Origin: an uncultured Eubacteriales bacterium | Lineage (GTDB): Bacteria > Bacillota > Clostridia > Oscillospirales > QAMX01 | Length of the DNA: 63,552 bases | Assembly (NCBI GenBank): GCA_934546935.1 | Contig: CAKTEH010000012.1 | Location: forward strand, 1 to 63,552 | Direction: 5' to 3' | Shown: piece after piece, positions 18,411-27,408 of the stretch | Position numbering within the stretch: position 1 is the stretch's first letter | Layout of the letters: the number at the start of each line of letters is the position of its first letter | The notes under the pieces: generated by a model | What the model was told of the DNA's origin: nothing | The model's input: the letters and a program-made list of their open reading frames with translations, nothing else | Databases searched by the model: none | Translations under genes and position numbers: made by a program

Positions 18411-18788
18411 CTATTGAATATCCTCTTCTAGGCCGAAGCTGACAGCTAGGGCGGAATCCACACGGTTCATGACCCCTTCATCAAGCTTTCCCATCTTTTC
18501 AAGCAAACGGCGCTTGTCGATCGTACGTATTTGTTCAAGAAGAATCACGCTGTCTTTGGTTAATCCAAACGAACTGGCGGTTAATTCAATATGTGTCGGC
18601 AACCGGGCCTTGTTGATCTGCGAGGTAATCGCCGCAGCGATTACGGTTGGGCTATGGCGATTGCCAACATCATTCTGAACAATAAGTACGGGTCGAACGC
18701 CACCTTGCTCACTGCCCACAACGGGACTGAGATCGGCAAAATAGATATCGCCTCGTTTTACATTCGTATTCGTATCCAAGTCTTTCAC
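18411..18788 (-). CDS. MazF/PemK-family endoribonuclease toxin
   Basis: About 125 residues with the full MazF core: VKRGDIYFADLSPVVGSEQGGVRPVLIVQND, then ITSQINKARLPTHIE and the C-terminal KDSVILLEQIRTIDKRRL. MazF toxins cleave single-stranded mRNA. The frame begins with GTG at 18788, but a TTG three codons on (18779) is better spaced from the GGAG site, so the start is uncertain. In Bacillus the order is alr-mazE-mazF; here the 298 bases between alr and this gene contain no antitoxin-like reading frame that I could support, so the toxin appears orphaned, as is reported for some Clostridia. Control may be by an unlinked antitoxin. Confidence 0.9.
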   Translation of the reverse strand: MKDLDTNTNVKRGDIYFADLSPVVGSEQGGVRPVLIVQNDVGNRHSPTVIAAAITSQINKARLPTHIELTASSFGLTKDSVILLEQIRTIDKRRLLEKMGKLDEGVMNRVDSALAVSFGLEEDIQ

Positions 18789-19086
18789 GCTCCGCCGGAT
18801 TAGTATACGGTATTTTCTACCGCACCAAGCCTATTTTTCCCGTTTTTTTCAGCTTAATAACCATAGACGGAAAAAAAGTAAGGCCGGCGCCGCCGTATTG
18901 TGTGAAGGTCCATGCCGGGCGTTATTATTATATGTAAGGCGGCGGGTTTTTGCGTGTGCCGCAGACAGGCCAACCGGCAATTGCAAAGAAAGAAGAGGGC
19001 AAACAGCCCTGCTTTCTGTACGAACATGCGGCGGTATAGGAGAAGATACGAAAAAGAAAAATTATATGCACGGCGCCATGCATGTC

Positions 19087-20244
19087 CTAAACATAGCACA
19101 TACGGAAAACCGTTTGGCCGCCACGCTTGTAAATGCGCAAGACCCGTTTGGAGATGCCGGTGAGCAGCTCATAAGCATTGACGCCGTCCTCCGGTGCGAA
19201 TTCGTCGGCGTTGGGATATGGACGGGCGCCAAAAAGCACGACCTCGTCGCGCTCCTGCACGCCAGGGATATCTGTCACGTCCAACATGCATAAATCCATG
19301 CATAACCGACCGATCTGCGGCGCCCGCCGGCCGCGCACGATGAAGCTGGCGTTTTGATATGCACGGCGCAAACCATCGCCATAACCGATCGGCAGGACCG
19401 CTAACCGTGTTTCCCGACTGGTCGTATAGGTGACGCCGTAACTGACGCCGGTTCCGGCAGGCAGGATTTTCAGTTGCTCAATCCGGGTATGCAGGCTCAA
19501 AACCGGCTTTAAGCCAAAGTCCGGCCCTCCGGGCAGCGGTGACAGCCCATAAAGCGCAAGGCCGGCGCGCACCATATCCATCTGCATATATGGGTATTTT
19601 AACACAGCTGCGGAATTTGCGCAATGTTTTAATGGAATATTTACATGCAATTCGCGTATTTTGTCTAAAACTGACGAAAATAATTCATACTGCATCCGCG
19701 TGTAAGTGCTGTCATCAGCTTCCGAGGCGGCGAAATGGGTAAAGATTCCCTCCGTTTCCAGACCTGGCAGCGTACAGATTGCCTGCACTTCCCGTGCGGC
19801 GGCATCTTCCTCTCCGGCGCAGACAATCCCGCACCGGCTCATACCGGTATCAAGCTTGATATGGATTTTTATTGTACCTCCGAGTCCGCGAGCGGCATGG
19901 CTAAGCCGTTCGGCATGGGAAAGGGACTGTACTGCTTGGGTCGCATGCAGCCGGAGAAGCTCTCCGGTCAGCTCAGCGGGCGTATAGCCCAGTATCAGGA
20001 TCGGGGCGCAAACACCCGCCTCACGCAGGGAAGACGCCTCATAGATGTTGGCTACGCCGAGGTAATCAATCCCCAGCCGCTCCAGCTCATGGGCGATGGG
20101 GACTGCGCCATGGCCGTAAGCGTCGGCTTTTACCATCGCCATAATTTTTGTACTGCGCTTTACCTGCGCACGCAGTACTTGTAAATTTCCGGCAAGCGCG
20201 TCGAGATTAATTTCAGCGCGCGTACGATCATCATAGAGCACCAT
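19087..20244 (-). CDS. alr: alanine racemase
   Basis: 385 residues. PLP enzyme converting L-alanine to D-alanine for peptidoglycan. The PLP lysine lies in AMVKADAYGHGAV (Lys39) and the catalytic tyrosine region is GVSYGVTYTT; the C-terminal domain carries RGRRAPQIGRLCMDL, the segment that completes the partner's active site. I prefer ATG at 20244, which has AGGTG six bases upstream, over a GTG three codons earlier. It follows a GerS/YdcC-position lipoprotein and nnrD and precedes mazF, the same order as the Bacillus acpS-ydcC-alr-mazEF region and the Clostridioides gerS-alr pair. An additional role in spore alanine metabolism is possible. Confidence 0.96.
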   Translation of the reverse strand: MVLYDDRTRAEINLDALAGNLQVLRAQVKRSTKIMAMVKADAYGHGAVPIAHELERLGIDYLGVANIYEASSLREAGVCAPILILGYTPAELTGELLRLHATQAVQSLSHAERLSHAARGLGGTIKIHIKLDTGMSRCGIVCAGEEDAAAREVQAICTLPGLETEGIFTHFAASEADDSTYTRMQYELFSSVLDKIRELHVNIPLKHCANSAAVLKYPYMQMDMVRAGLALYGLSPLPGGPDFGLKPVLSLHTRIEQLKILPAGTGVSYGVTYTTSRETRLAVLPIGYGDGLRRAYQNASFIVRGRRAPQIGRLCMDLCMLDVTDIPGVQERDEVVLFGARPYPNADEFAPEDGVNAYELLTGISKRVLRIYKRGGQTVFRMCYV

Positions 20245-20286
20245 TATGAACACCTGAATCTGCGCGCGTTTTCGCGCGCTGGAATT

Positions 20287-20871
20287 TTACTGTAGTTGGA
20301 AAAGTAAAAACTCAAAACCTGCAACCATTGCGCCATCACAGTAAGCTTCTACATACAACGGCGCACAGCTGTCCGTATCAAACCAGGCGCGCTGGGAAAA
20401 AACCGTGCCGCTGCGTTCGTGGCTGAAGCTGACCGCCAGCGCATTGCGGTCCTGGCATTGCTCAAAGCAATATTCGTCCGGGACGCTTCCGCGCCAGTCC
20501 AACAGGATTTCGCATAAGGCTTCCAACGGGGAAATCACATTGCCGGTGGCATCTACTGCAAGCGTTACGGCGTCGTATTCTAACGTAAGCCCTGCATCTT
20601 CGGAGCCGGAAATGCGGATGCCTTCCAGCGCTTCCGGTTCTGCGATGGTCACGCTGTAGGAGCCGTGGCTGTATTCCCAGTCCAATATATAATCCTGTAC
20701 CCGGTCGGAAAGCTGTACCTGGGCACATACCCGTGCTGAAAAAGCTTCCAGAGTAGTATAGAAGCCTTCTATGGTAGTAAGTGCTGTATCCGCTTCAGAG
20801 GAACAGGCACACAGCGGCAGCAGACAGAGAATAATCAGCATTCGTACGCAAAAAGCCCTCTTAAGAACCAA
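20287..20871 (-). CDS. small lipoprotein, GerS/YdcC-like by position
   Basis: 194 residues with a lipoprotein signal peptide: hydrophobic MLIILCLLPLCAC with an LCAC lipobox (Cys near residue 23). The mature part is beta-rich (YILDWEYSHGSYSVTIAEPE, LTLEYDAVTLAVDATG), compatible with the LolA/LolB-like fold of GerS and YdcC. Start is a TTG behind AAGGAG. Its place between nnrD and alr matches ydcC in Bacillus and gerS beside alr2 in Clostridioides, so a germination or cortex role is a reasonable inference; sequence similarity alone is weak. Confidence 0.65.
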   Translation of the reverse strand: MVLKRAFCVRMLIILCLLPLCACSSEADTALTTIEGFYTTLEAFSARVCAQVQLSDRVQDYILDWEYSHGSYSVTIAEPEALEGIRISGSEDAGLTLEYDAVTLAVDATGNVISPLEALCEILLDWRGSVPDEYCFEQCQDRNALAVSFSHERSGTVFSQRAWFDTDSCAPLYVEAYCDGAMVAGFEFLLFQLQ

Positions 20872-20900
20872 GGTCAGCGCGCTCCTTTATATGTTTTACG

Positions 20901-22430
20901 TCAAAAATACCGAATGGAATCGCGGGATTTTAAAAATGCGGGGAGCTCGTCAAGCAGGTCATCCGGCGTCATACCGTATTCGCCGATTCGGCGGGCTGCC
21001 GCGTCTCCGGCTGCACCGTGCAGCCACACAGCGGCGCACGCGGCGTCGAAGGCAGGAACTCCCTGCGCAATAAAGGCAAGCAGGATTCCGGCCAACACAT
21101 CGCCGGAGCCGCCTTTTGCCATACCCGGGTTTCCGGTTGGATTTACATAAGCCCTTCCGTCCGGGGATGCTACGATGCTGCGGTGGCCCTTCAATACCAG
21201 TACGCTGCCAGTTCTGGCTGCGGCGGACTGGGCGGCCATCATACGCGCCCGTCCATCGGAAGGCGGTTTTTCCCCCATCAGACGGGTGAATTCCCCGTCG
21301 TGGGGCGTCAGAACCGGGGCCTGCGGCATTTTTGACAGTATATCTATATGCCCGGACAAAGCGTTTATGCCATCGGCATCTAAAACAACAGGCATGTTCA
21401 GCATGGACAGCATATCGCGCACGAGCACGCCGGTATCGTCTGCGCGGCCAAGCCCAGGGCCGATCAGGATGGCATCGGACTTGGCTGCAAGGTTAAGAAG
21501 CTCATATAGGGAATCTGCGCCGAGCGCATCGCTATCCGGCATCCGGCAGGGCATGGCGCTGGAAAGCTTCGCAGCGATGGACGGGAAGACGTTGGCAGGC
21601 GTTGCACAGCTGACCAGGCCGGCGCCCGCGCGCAGTGCTGCGGCGGAAGCAAGATATGGGGCGCCGCAGTAGCGGGCGCTCCCGGCAACAACCAGTGCGT
21701 GGCCATGCATGCCTTTGTAAGCGCTGCGCCTGCGCCGCGGCAGCGCGGAAAGGCAGGTATTGTCGATCATGAAAAAGACCGGCTTATATTTGTGGGAAAC
21801 TGCGGCAGGAACGCCTATATCCTCGACAATGATCTGTCCGCAGTTTGCAGCGGCCGGCATGAGCAAGCAGGAGGGCTTTGGGAAGGAAAAACAGACGGTG
21901 GCGTCGGCATATACTGCACCGTCGCACAGGCCGCCGTAATCGGAGTACACACCAGACGGCACGTCCGCGGCCAGTACAAAGCCGGGAAACTCGTTCATTG
22001 CCTGGGCTGCTGCGGCGCTTGCGCCGGTCAGCTTCCCGCGGAAACCAATGCCGAACATGGCGTCTACGGCGGCGTCTGCGCCGGTAAGGCAGCCGGGGGA
22101 AAAACCCTCAACTGCACCGCCTGCAGCTTCAAAGCGTGTGCGCATGACTGTGCAATCTGCGCTTGGCGAGGCGGCTTCGCCGACATAGACCATTCGGACC
22201 GTACAGCCGCGGTATAAAAGGATGGAGCCGAGGGCAAAGCCGTCACCCCCGTTGTTGCCGGCTCCGGAAAATATGGTTACGGTTTTGCCGACAAGGGAAC
22301 CCAGCGCCTGCGCAAGGATATGCGCCAGCGCGGCGGCTGCGGAGTCCATTAAATCTGTGGAAGCGATGCCGGAAGCGATGGCCTCCGCATCCATTGCCCG
22401 CATATCGGCGGAATTAAAGACAGGCGTCAT
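20901..22430 (-). CDS. nnr: bifunctional NAD(P)H-hydrate epimerase/dehydratase
   Basis: 509 residues. The N-terminal YjeF_N domain (about 1-205) epimerises NAD(P)HX; GNNGGDGFALG is its signature. The C-terminal NnrD dehydratase domain (about 225-500) shows VVAGSARYCGAPYLA, IGPGLGRADD, LTPHDGEFTRL and the nucleotide motif NPTGNPGMAKGGSGDVLAG with the catalytic Asp. It repairs damaged NAD(P)H. I start at the ATG at 22430 (TTGGGAG eight bases before) instead of the upstream ATG at 22478, which lacks a ribosome-binding site. Clustered with the lipoprotein and alr genes on the same strand. Confidence 0.95.
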   Translation of the reverse strand: MTPVFNSADMRAMDAEAIASGIASTDLMDSAAAALAHILAQALGSLVGKTVTIFSGAGNNGGDGFALGSILLYRGCTVRMVYVGEAASPSADCTVMRTRFEAAGGAVEGFSPGCLTGADAAVDAMFGIGFRGKLTGASAAAAQAMNEFPGFVLAADVPSGVYSDYGGLCDGAVYADATVCFSFPKPSCLLMPAAANCGQIIVEDIGVPAAVSHKYKPVFFMIDNTCLSALPRRRRSAYKGMHGHALVVAGSARYCGAPYLASAAALRAGAGLVSCATPANVFPSIAAKLSSAMPCRMPDSDALGADSLYELLNLAAKSDAILIGPGLGRADDTGVLVRDMLSMLNMPVVLDADGINALSGHIDILSKMPQAPVLTPHDGEFTRLMGEKPPSDGRARMMAAQSAAARTGSVLVLKGHRSIVASPDGRAYVNPTGNPGMAKGGSGDVLAGILLAFIAQGVPAFDAACAAVWLHGAAGDAAARRIGEYGMTPDDLLDELPAFLKSRDSIRYF

Positions 22431-22501
22431 AGATAAAACTCCCAATTCTGAATTATGGCTATATACGGTTTTTGACATAGCCGCATAGCCTGCTGTCCGG
22501 C

Positions 22502-23053
22502 TTACAGGATATAGCGCTCATCAATTTCCGGCCGGACAGGCATTTTTAACGGAATGTTTTTTTCGAAAATATAAAGCATACGCTCACTTGGCTCAAACAG
22601 GATCCGGACGCGTCCGCCTTTTGCACAGTCGCCGATAACGAACCAGGCGTCGCTGGTTTCGCTCTCCCGGGCGTCAATTGTTTCTTTAAAGGCGCCGTTT
22701 TCATAGCGGCCGCGGTATTCATCCGTATAAGGCGCCAAAAGCTCAATCCCTTTGGCCGGGATGGAAACAAGGCGTTTACGGGACTTTTTTGCCACAATTT
22801 TATCGATATCGAGGGAACCGTTTGTAACAGTATATTCAAATTCTGCATTGAAATAGGTGAACGCTTTCCACCCGACAAAGATAATTGCGGCAACGGCAAT
22901 GGGCATAAAGCCGATCAGCTCCAAAGACGAACACAGAATATAGAAAGCAAGATAGGCCAAAAACATGGTTGCTGTGGCAATTGCCGCTTTAATAGCGATG
23001 ATTTTAGAGGACGGTTTGCGGCGGATTAACTTTTCCGAATACATATCGTGCAT
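22502..23053 (-). CDS. membrane protein, DUF6106-like
   Basis: 183 residues. Two adjacent hydrophobic helices (about 22-45 and 48-66) are followed by a soluble domain with YTVTNGSLDIDKIVAKKSRK and IPAKGIELLAPY. It resembles the DUF6106 family of unknown function common in Clostridia, recalled from general knowledge and not searched. Start ATG at 23053 has GGAGG six bases upstream. A consensus promoter lies directly in front, so it heads the cluster leading to nnr, the lipoprotein, alr and mazF. Confidence 0.75.
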   Translation of the reverse strand: MHDMYSEKLIRRKPSSKIIAIKAAIATATMFLAYLAFYILCSSLELIGFMPIAVAAIIFVGWKAFTYFNAEFEYTVTNGSLDIDKIVAKKSRKRLVSIPAKGIELLAPYTDEYRGRYENGAFKETIDARESETSDAWFVIGDCAKGGRVRILFEPSERMLYIFEKNIPLKMPVRPEIDERYIL

Positions 23054-23095
23054 GTAATTCCTCCAATACAAATGTGAGCTAAAAAATCAACTTAT

Positions 23096-23124
23096 ATTAT
23101 AGTCCCAAATGATGAAAAAGGCAA
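23096..23124 (-). promoter_or_regulatory. promoter of the DUF6106-nnr-alr cluster
   Basis: Minus strand: TTGCCT (23119-23124), 17-base spacer, TATAAT (23096-23101). Confidence 0.75.
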
Positions 23125-23240
23125 CCGTTTGCAAAGGATTCTGATTTTTTAGCGCGTCTGCATTGCCGGCCCGCCATTTGCAGCGCCAGCCAGGCGTCCG
23201 ATGTTTTGCCGGACTCCGGAATTGCTTCCCGACGGATAAA

Positions 23241-23271
23241 AATCCGGCTGATTGTAAAAATCAGCCGGATT
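23241..23271 (-). terminator. terminator of the hydroxyacid dehydrogenase operon
   Basis: Perfect 13-bp stem AATCCGGCTGATT and its complement with a GTAAA loop, followed by TTTAT on the minus strand, 11 bases after the dehydrogenase stop. Confidence 0.85.
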
Positions 23272-23281
23272 AAGTGTACCG

Positions 23282-24244
23282 TTACAGCTTGTTTACCACA
23301 TTTACGGGTTTGCCCTCCATATATGCGCGTAGGTTATCCACAGCGATATCCATCAGCCGTGCGCGGCTTTCCTTTGGCGCCCAGGATATATGGGGTGTAA
23401 TCAGGCAATTTTTTGCTTTCAGCAGCGGATTGTCGCCGCAGATTGGTTCAGTGGAAACGACGTCGACGCCGGCGTAAGCAATTTTCCCTGCATTAAGCGC
23501 ATCAGCCAGATCCTGTTCGATGACAAGCGGTCCGCGGGAGTTGTTCAGCAGGATCACGCCATCTTTCATTTTGGCAATGTTTGCAGCGTTGATAATGCCC
23601 TGCGTCTGCGGGAAGAGCGGGCAATGCAGGGAAATAACGTCGCTTTTAGCAAATAATTCGTCCAATTCTGCATAACGCAGTCTGTCTGACTCCAGAGATG
23701 GGTCACGGTATGTATCGTAGGCGAGTACATGCATACCGAATGCATTGGCAAGGCGGCCAACGGCACGCCCAATGCGGCCGAAGCCGATGATCCCCATCGT
23801 CTTACCTGCAAGCTCGATCAGGGGATAATCCCAGAAGCACCAGTCCGCATTGTTTTCCCAACGGCCCTCGTGTACGGCCTGGGAGTGGTGCGCGACATGA
23901 TGGCAGATCTCCAACAGCATAGCAAAGGCAAATTGTGCGACAGAATCCGTGCCATAGGTAGGGATATTCGTTACGGCAATACCTTTTTCGCTGGCAGCAT
24001 CTGTATCGACGACGTTATATCCGGTTGCCAGGACGCCGATATAACGAAGATATGGGCAGGCGTTCATAGTTTCCCGGGAAATCGGAGTTTTATTGACGAT
24101 TACAGCGTCTGCATCACCGATGCGCGCGGCGATTTGATCCGCCGGCGTACGGTCATAACAGACGAATTCGCCCAATGCTTCAAAACCGGCCCAGCTCAGG
24201 TCACCGGGATTTTCACAGTACCCGTCTAAAACAACAATCTTCAT
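23282..24244 (-). CDS. D-2-hydroxyacid dehydrogenase, glycerate dehydrogenase-like
   Basis: 320 residues. NAD-dependent reduction of a 2-oxoacid, most like hydroxypyruvate reductase/glycerate dehydrogenase. The Rossmann motif is GIIGFGRIGRAVG (about 149-161); the catalytic Arg is in LLNNSRGPLV, the Glu follows in the VDVVSTEP region and the His is in ITPHISWAPKESR. Start ATG has GAGGAGG upstream. It is 12 bases behind a xylose isomerase-like TIM-barrel gene, suggesting a short operon for hydroxypyruvate, tartronate or sugar-acid metabolism. The substrate is inferred only. Confidence 0.88.
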   Translation of the reverse strand: MKIVVLDGYCENPGDLSWAGFEALGEFVCYDRTPADQIAARIGDADAVIVNKTPISRETMNACPYLRYIGVLATGYNVVDTDAASEKGIAVTNIPTYGTDSVAQFAFAMLLEICHHVAHHSQAVHEGRWENNADWCFWDYPLIELAGKTMGIIGFGRIGRAVGRLANAFGMHVLAYDTYRDPSLESDRLRYAELDELFAKSDVISLHCPLFPQTQGIINAANIAKMKDGVILLNNSRGPLVIEQDLADALNAGKIAYAGVDVVSTEPICGDNPLLKAKNCLITPHISWAPKESRARLMDIAVDNLRAYMEGKPVNVVNKL

Positions 24245-24256
24245 CGGTTTTCCTCC

Positions 24257-25150
24257 TCAGGCCATTGCCCATGCGCGGTTTATAACACGTTTTGTCCCGG
24301 CAAGTACAATATCCGCATCTTCATCCCCCCATGGTTTTACCTCAATGGAAAGGACATAAGGCGTGTCGGAACAGAAGAAACCTTCTTCTTTCAGGACACG
24401 GAAGAAATCAATCAGTTCCGGCGTATCGTTTGCGCTATTGGGGAAACCGAAACGCGGGTGCATGTCACCGAAAGCTTCAGCGCCCTGCTTAACAACTGCA
24501 TTGCCAATATGGAAGTGGTTGATATAGGGGCGCAGCGTGCGTATAACGAATTTTGAAGTTTCATATGTCGTGGGGAAGTGGGAAAGGTCGACCATAAGGC
24601 CGAAATTGGCACAGTATGTGCGCATTTCCGCTGCAAACCGTGCGGCAAACGGCGCCGGGCCGATCAGCGCGGCTTTATCCATATCATAGTCGAAAACTTC
24701 GAGATTAATGGTAATATCCCGTTTTGCCGCGTAATCGCAAACAGCGCGGGTGGTTTTTATAAGCTGTGCGCAGGCCTGCTCACGGGTCTCGGGGAGCCAT
24801 TTTCCGGACAGAAAGGCTACGCCGCGTGCGCCAAGGAATTCAGCCTCATCGACAGCTTCCTTTAGCGTCGCTTCTGCCGCAAGCCGCTCGTTTTCATCGA
24901 GCGAATTGGGATTCGGGCCGCCGAGGATTCGGGTCTGCCCGCCATAACATACGGTCATATGCGCGCTTTCGAACATATGCTTTGCCTGGATGCGCGCTTC
25001 GTCGGAAGAAAACCGGCATACTTCAATTGCGTCGAAGTAGTCGTCGCAAGCGATCTGGCGGATGGAAGTAAGTACGTCGCGGTCTGCCGGAGGATGGCTC
25101 ATCCACTGGATTACGCCAAGCCTGAAATATTTGTGTATGGATTCGGTCAT
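24257..25150 (-). CDS. sugar phosphate isomerase/epimerase (TIM barrel)
   Basis: 297 residues of the AP-endonuclease-2/xylose isomerase-like TIM-barrel superfamily. Candidate metal ligands are Glu in INLEVFDYD, Asp-His in LMVDLSHFP, His in INHFHIGNAV and Glu in YVLSIEVKPWG. The start ATG has GGAGG nine bases upstream. First gene of a two-gene unit with the downstream 2-hydroxyacid dehydrogenase, behind TTGTCC-17-TATAAT. Likely sugar or hydroxyacid isomerisation; no closer assignment. Confidence 0.82.
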   Translation of the reverse strand: MTESIHKYFRLGVIQWMSHPPADRDVLTSIRQIACDDYFDAIEVCRFSSDEARIQAKHMFESAHMTVCYGGQTRILGGPNPNSLDENERLAAEATLKEAVDEAEFLGARGVAFLSGKWLPETREQACAQLIKTTRAVCDYAAKRDITINLEVFDYDMDKAALIGPAPFAARFAAEMRTYCANFGLMVDLSHFPTTYETSKFVIRTLRPYINHFHIGNAVVKQGAEAFGDMHPRFGFPNSANDTPELIDFFRVLKEEGFFCSDTPYVLSIEVKPWGDEDADIVLAGTKRVINRAWAMA

Positions 25151-25212
25151 ATTCGTCTACCTCCGAAAATCTATTGAAGGCCAAAAAGTCCCGTCAGGCC
25201 TTTATCTCATTT

Positions 25213-25241
25213 ATTATAACAGGATTTCATTTACCGGACAA
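25213..25241 (-). promoter_or_regulatory. promoter of TIM-barrel/dehydrogenase operon
   Basis: Minus strand: TTGTCC (25236-25241), 17-base spacer, TATAAT (25213-25218). A leader hairpin (AAGGCC/GGCCTT, about 25177-25203) lies before the ribosome-binding site. Confidence 0.65.
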
Positions 25242-25270
25242 GCGATATGCAGTTTTTTCCTATGAAAGTG

Positions 25271-25310
25271 TAAAGGCCGCATCCGGAAGTTCTCCGGAAC
25301 ACGGCCTTTA
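25271..25310 (-). terminator. terminator of spo0A
   Basis: TAAAGGCCG pairs with CGGCCTTTA around an inner CCGGA/TCCGG stem; a short TTTA follows on the minus strand. Confidence 0.7.
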
Positions 25311-25372
25311 CATTGGAAAAGGAATTTGACGGCGCCGGGAAAGCGCTGTCAAAAGATGGGAACATCAGAAAA

Positions 25373-26152
25373 TCAGCTTGTTTTTAGTTCGAGGCGGAGA
25401 CGGTCTGCAAGCATAGAGATAAATTCAGAGTTGGTGGGTTTGCCCTTTGTCTGCGAGACCGTATAACCAAAAACTTTCTGCAGCACCTCCACGTCACCGC
25501 GGTCCCAGGCAACTTCAATTGCATGGCGGATCGCGCGTTCCACACGTGAGGAAGTCGTTGAGTAATGACGGGCAACGGTTGGATAAAGTACTTTGGTAAT
25601 CGCATTGATTACATTCATATCGTCGACTGTCATCATAATTGCATCACGCAGATACTGATAACCTTTGATGTGGGCAGGCACGCCGACTTCATGGATCATC
25701 TTGGTTACGCGAAGCTCTAGGTCTGCCTCATTTTTCTCCGGTTGCAGCTTTACTTCTGTTTTGGCTGCCTGCGGGCTGCGGCGAGTGGATGCCAGCCGGT
25801 CGGCCAGCATATCCATGTCAAAAGGTTTAATCATAAAGTAGCTGACGCCAAGCTCAACTGCTTCGCGGATAGAAGCTTCGCTGGAAAATTTGGAGGTGAC
25901 GTAGATATTGGGCCGTTTTGCCAAGTCGAGCTTGTTAATTTCCCGGATTGCACACAGCCCGTCCAGCGGCGGCATTACGATATCCATTACGATAACGTCC
26001 GGTTCCGTATCCCGGGCGGCGTGTATGGCGGAAGTGCCGTCTCTAACGCAGCCGACAACTTCGATGCCTTCCCGTCTTTTCAGTACCTCCATCAGTGCCT
26101 GGCTGAAATCATTGTTTGAATCCGCGATTAAAACCTTTATATTGTTGTTCAT
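25373..26152 (-). CDS. spo0A: sporulation master regulator Spo0A
   Basis: 259 residues. Receiver domain 1-125 with acidic pocket IADSNND, phosphoacceptor Asp57 in VIVMDIVMPPLDG and Lys in FMIKPFDM; the DNA-binding Spo0A_C domain fills about 145-258 with the recognition region HYSTTSSRVERAIRHAIEVAW and a typical end GKPTNSEFISMLADRLRLE. It switches the cell to sporulation when phosphorylated. The loop after the phospho-Asp reads MPPLDG where many Spo0A proteins have MPHLDG, a small change near the active site. It lies 251 bases downstream of spoIVB, the usual Firmicute order. The AT-rich 250-base gap upstream probably carries its own promoter. Confidence 0.97.
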   Translation of the reverse strand: MNNNIKVLIADSNNDFSQALMEVLKRREGIEVVGCVRDGTSAIHAARDTEPDVIVMDIVMPPLDGLCAIREINKLDLAKRPNIYVTSKFSSEASIREAVELGVSYFMIKPFDMDMLADRLASTRRSPQAAKTEVKLQPEKNEADLELRVTKMIHEVGVPAHIKGYQYLRDAIMMTVDDMNVINAITKVLYPTVARHYSTTSSRVERAIRHAIEVAWDRGDVEVLQKVFGYTVSQTKGKPTNSEFISMLADRLRLELKTS

Positions 26153-26330
26153 TATAACGACACTCGCTTTCGTTTGTGTTTATTAAGTATGGTAATAATT
26201 TAACATACGCTTTAGTCGAATACAAGCGAATCCTGCGGTAGAACTTGAAGCCGACTGCATATTTTTACCTTGAAAATTTGTATTAAATCCACAAAAAATA
26301 TGAGTGATGCGTTTTTCTGCACGACAAAAT

Positions 26331-26380
26331 AAGACAAAAGCGACAAGAAAATTATCGCATGGATAGATCTTCTGTCGCTT
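26331..26380 (-). terminator. probable terminator of spoIVB
   Basis: AAGCGACA (26338-26345) pairs with TGTCGCTT (26373-26380), extended by GAA/TTC past a bulge; on the minus strand the stem is followed by TTTTG and T-rich sequence. Separates spoIVB from spo0A. Confidence 0.55.
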
Positions 26381-26403
26381 CTTGTCGTATAGGGGGAAGG
26401 AGC

Positions 26404-27408
26404 CTAAGCGGCGTCTTCGACAGAATCTGCGCTGTTTTTTTCCACAAGCAGCATATTTTCGATACTGATTGCGTAACCCTTTAAAGGTTCGTTGACCAGG
26501 ACATGGGTGACAGCGCCGACCAGCTTCCCATTTTGTATGATTGGACTCCCAGACATGCCGCGTACAATTCCGCCGGTGAGGTCAATCAGCTGCGGATCTG
26601 TAATTTCGATGAGCATATCGCGGCCCGAGTCTGTTCCATGATATACTGCGCAGATCTTAATTGCGTATTCGCATAACTGCCCGCTGACGCCGGACAGTAT
26701 TTTTGCCGGACCCGGTTTGATTTCAGCGGCGCAGGCCGTTTCCATTGCCTGGCCTTCCCAGGGCGTGTCCAAATGTCCAAAAATACCAAACGGGGTATTC
26801 GCTTCGATGGACCCCATAATCTTGGAAGGGTCAATTTTGCCGGAAAGTTCGCCTGGCGTACCCTTGGCGCCGGGGGTGATTGCGTCGAGCGTACAGGAAA
26901 CCAGTTTCCCGCCCGATGCAGGCATTAGCGTACCGGTGCCGGATTCGCTGATACCATGCCCAAGCGCCCCATAAGCCATGGTTTCCGGATTATAATAGGT
27001 GATCGTGCCGATTCCTGCCATCGCGTCGCGCACAAAAACACCCAGCTTAGGGGTACCGCCGCTTCGGTCGGGGGTTGCTTTCAGGGTTATTTGTCTCCCA
27101 GCGCGCTGGATTAGTATAGTAACTTCGCCTTCGGAAGCTGCCAGCGCGCCGGACAGTTCCGCTGCATTATCAATTTCTGTACCATTAACTGAAAGAATGC
27201 TGTCGCCTTCCAGGAAACCTGCATCGCGCGCTGCGGACTGTTGTGCGAATCCGACAATTAGGGCGCCCTGCGTTTCGAGATTGATCCCAGCCGCGATTCC
27301 AACGGGTACAAGCTTTTGCGGCTGCAATGCAGCGCCGGCATGGAAAGTCCCTGCCACAAATAAACAGGCGGCAAAAAATCCCGCCTGCAAGACTTTTTTT
27401 GAATTCAT
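26404..27408 (-). CDS. spoIVB: SpoIVB serine peptidase
   Basis: 334 residues, on the short side for the family. Signal/anchor helix 5-27, PDZ domain about 35-112 (QGALIVGFAQQSAARDAGFLEGDSI), then the S55 peptidase domain with His151 in GALGHGIS and the nucleophile Ser in GMSGSP (284-289), and the closing GAVTHVLVNEPLKGYAI. SpoIVB is made in the forespore and cleaves SpoIVFA to trigger sigma-K processing. The ATG follows AGGTGG. It precedes spo0A as in most spore-formers. A forespore-type promoter would be expected in the gap upstream, but I could not define one with confidence. Confidence 0.95.
   Translation of the reverse strand: MNSKKVLQAGFFAACLFVAGTFHAGAALQPQKLVPVGIAAGINLETQGALIVGFAQQSAARDAGFLEGDSILSVNGTEIDNAAELSGALAASEGEVTILIQRAGRQITLKATPDRSGGTPKLGVFVRDAMAGIGTITYYNPETMAYGALGHGISESGTGTLMPASGGKLVSCTLDAITPGAKGTPGELSGKIDPSKIMGSIEANTPFGIFGHLDTPWEGQAMETACAAEIKPGPAKILSGVSGQLCEYAIKICAVYHGTDSGRDMLIEITDPQLIDLTGGIVRGMSGSPIIQNGKLVGAVTHVLVNEPLKGYAISIENMLLVEKNSADSVEDAA

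Noticed and set aside
18854..19099. 81-codon minus-strand frame as mazE antitoxin
   Set aside because: It overlaps the end of alr, lacks a ribosome-binding site and shows no antitoxin-like sequence.
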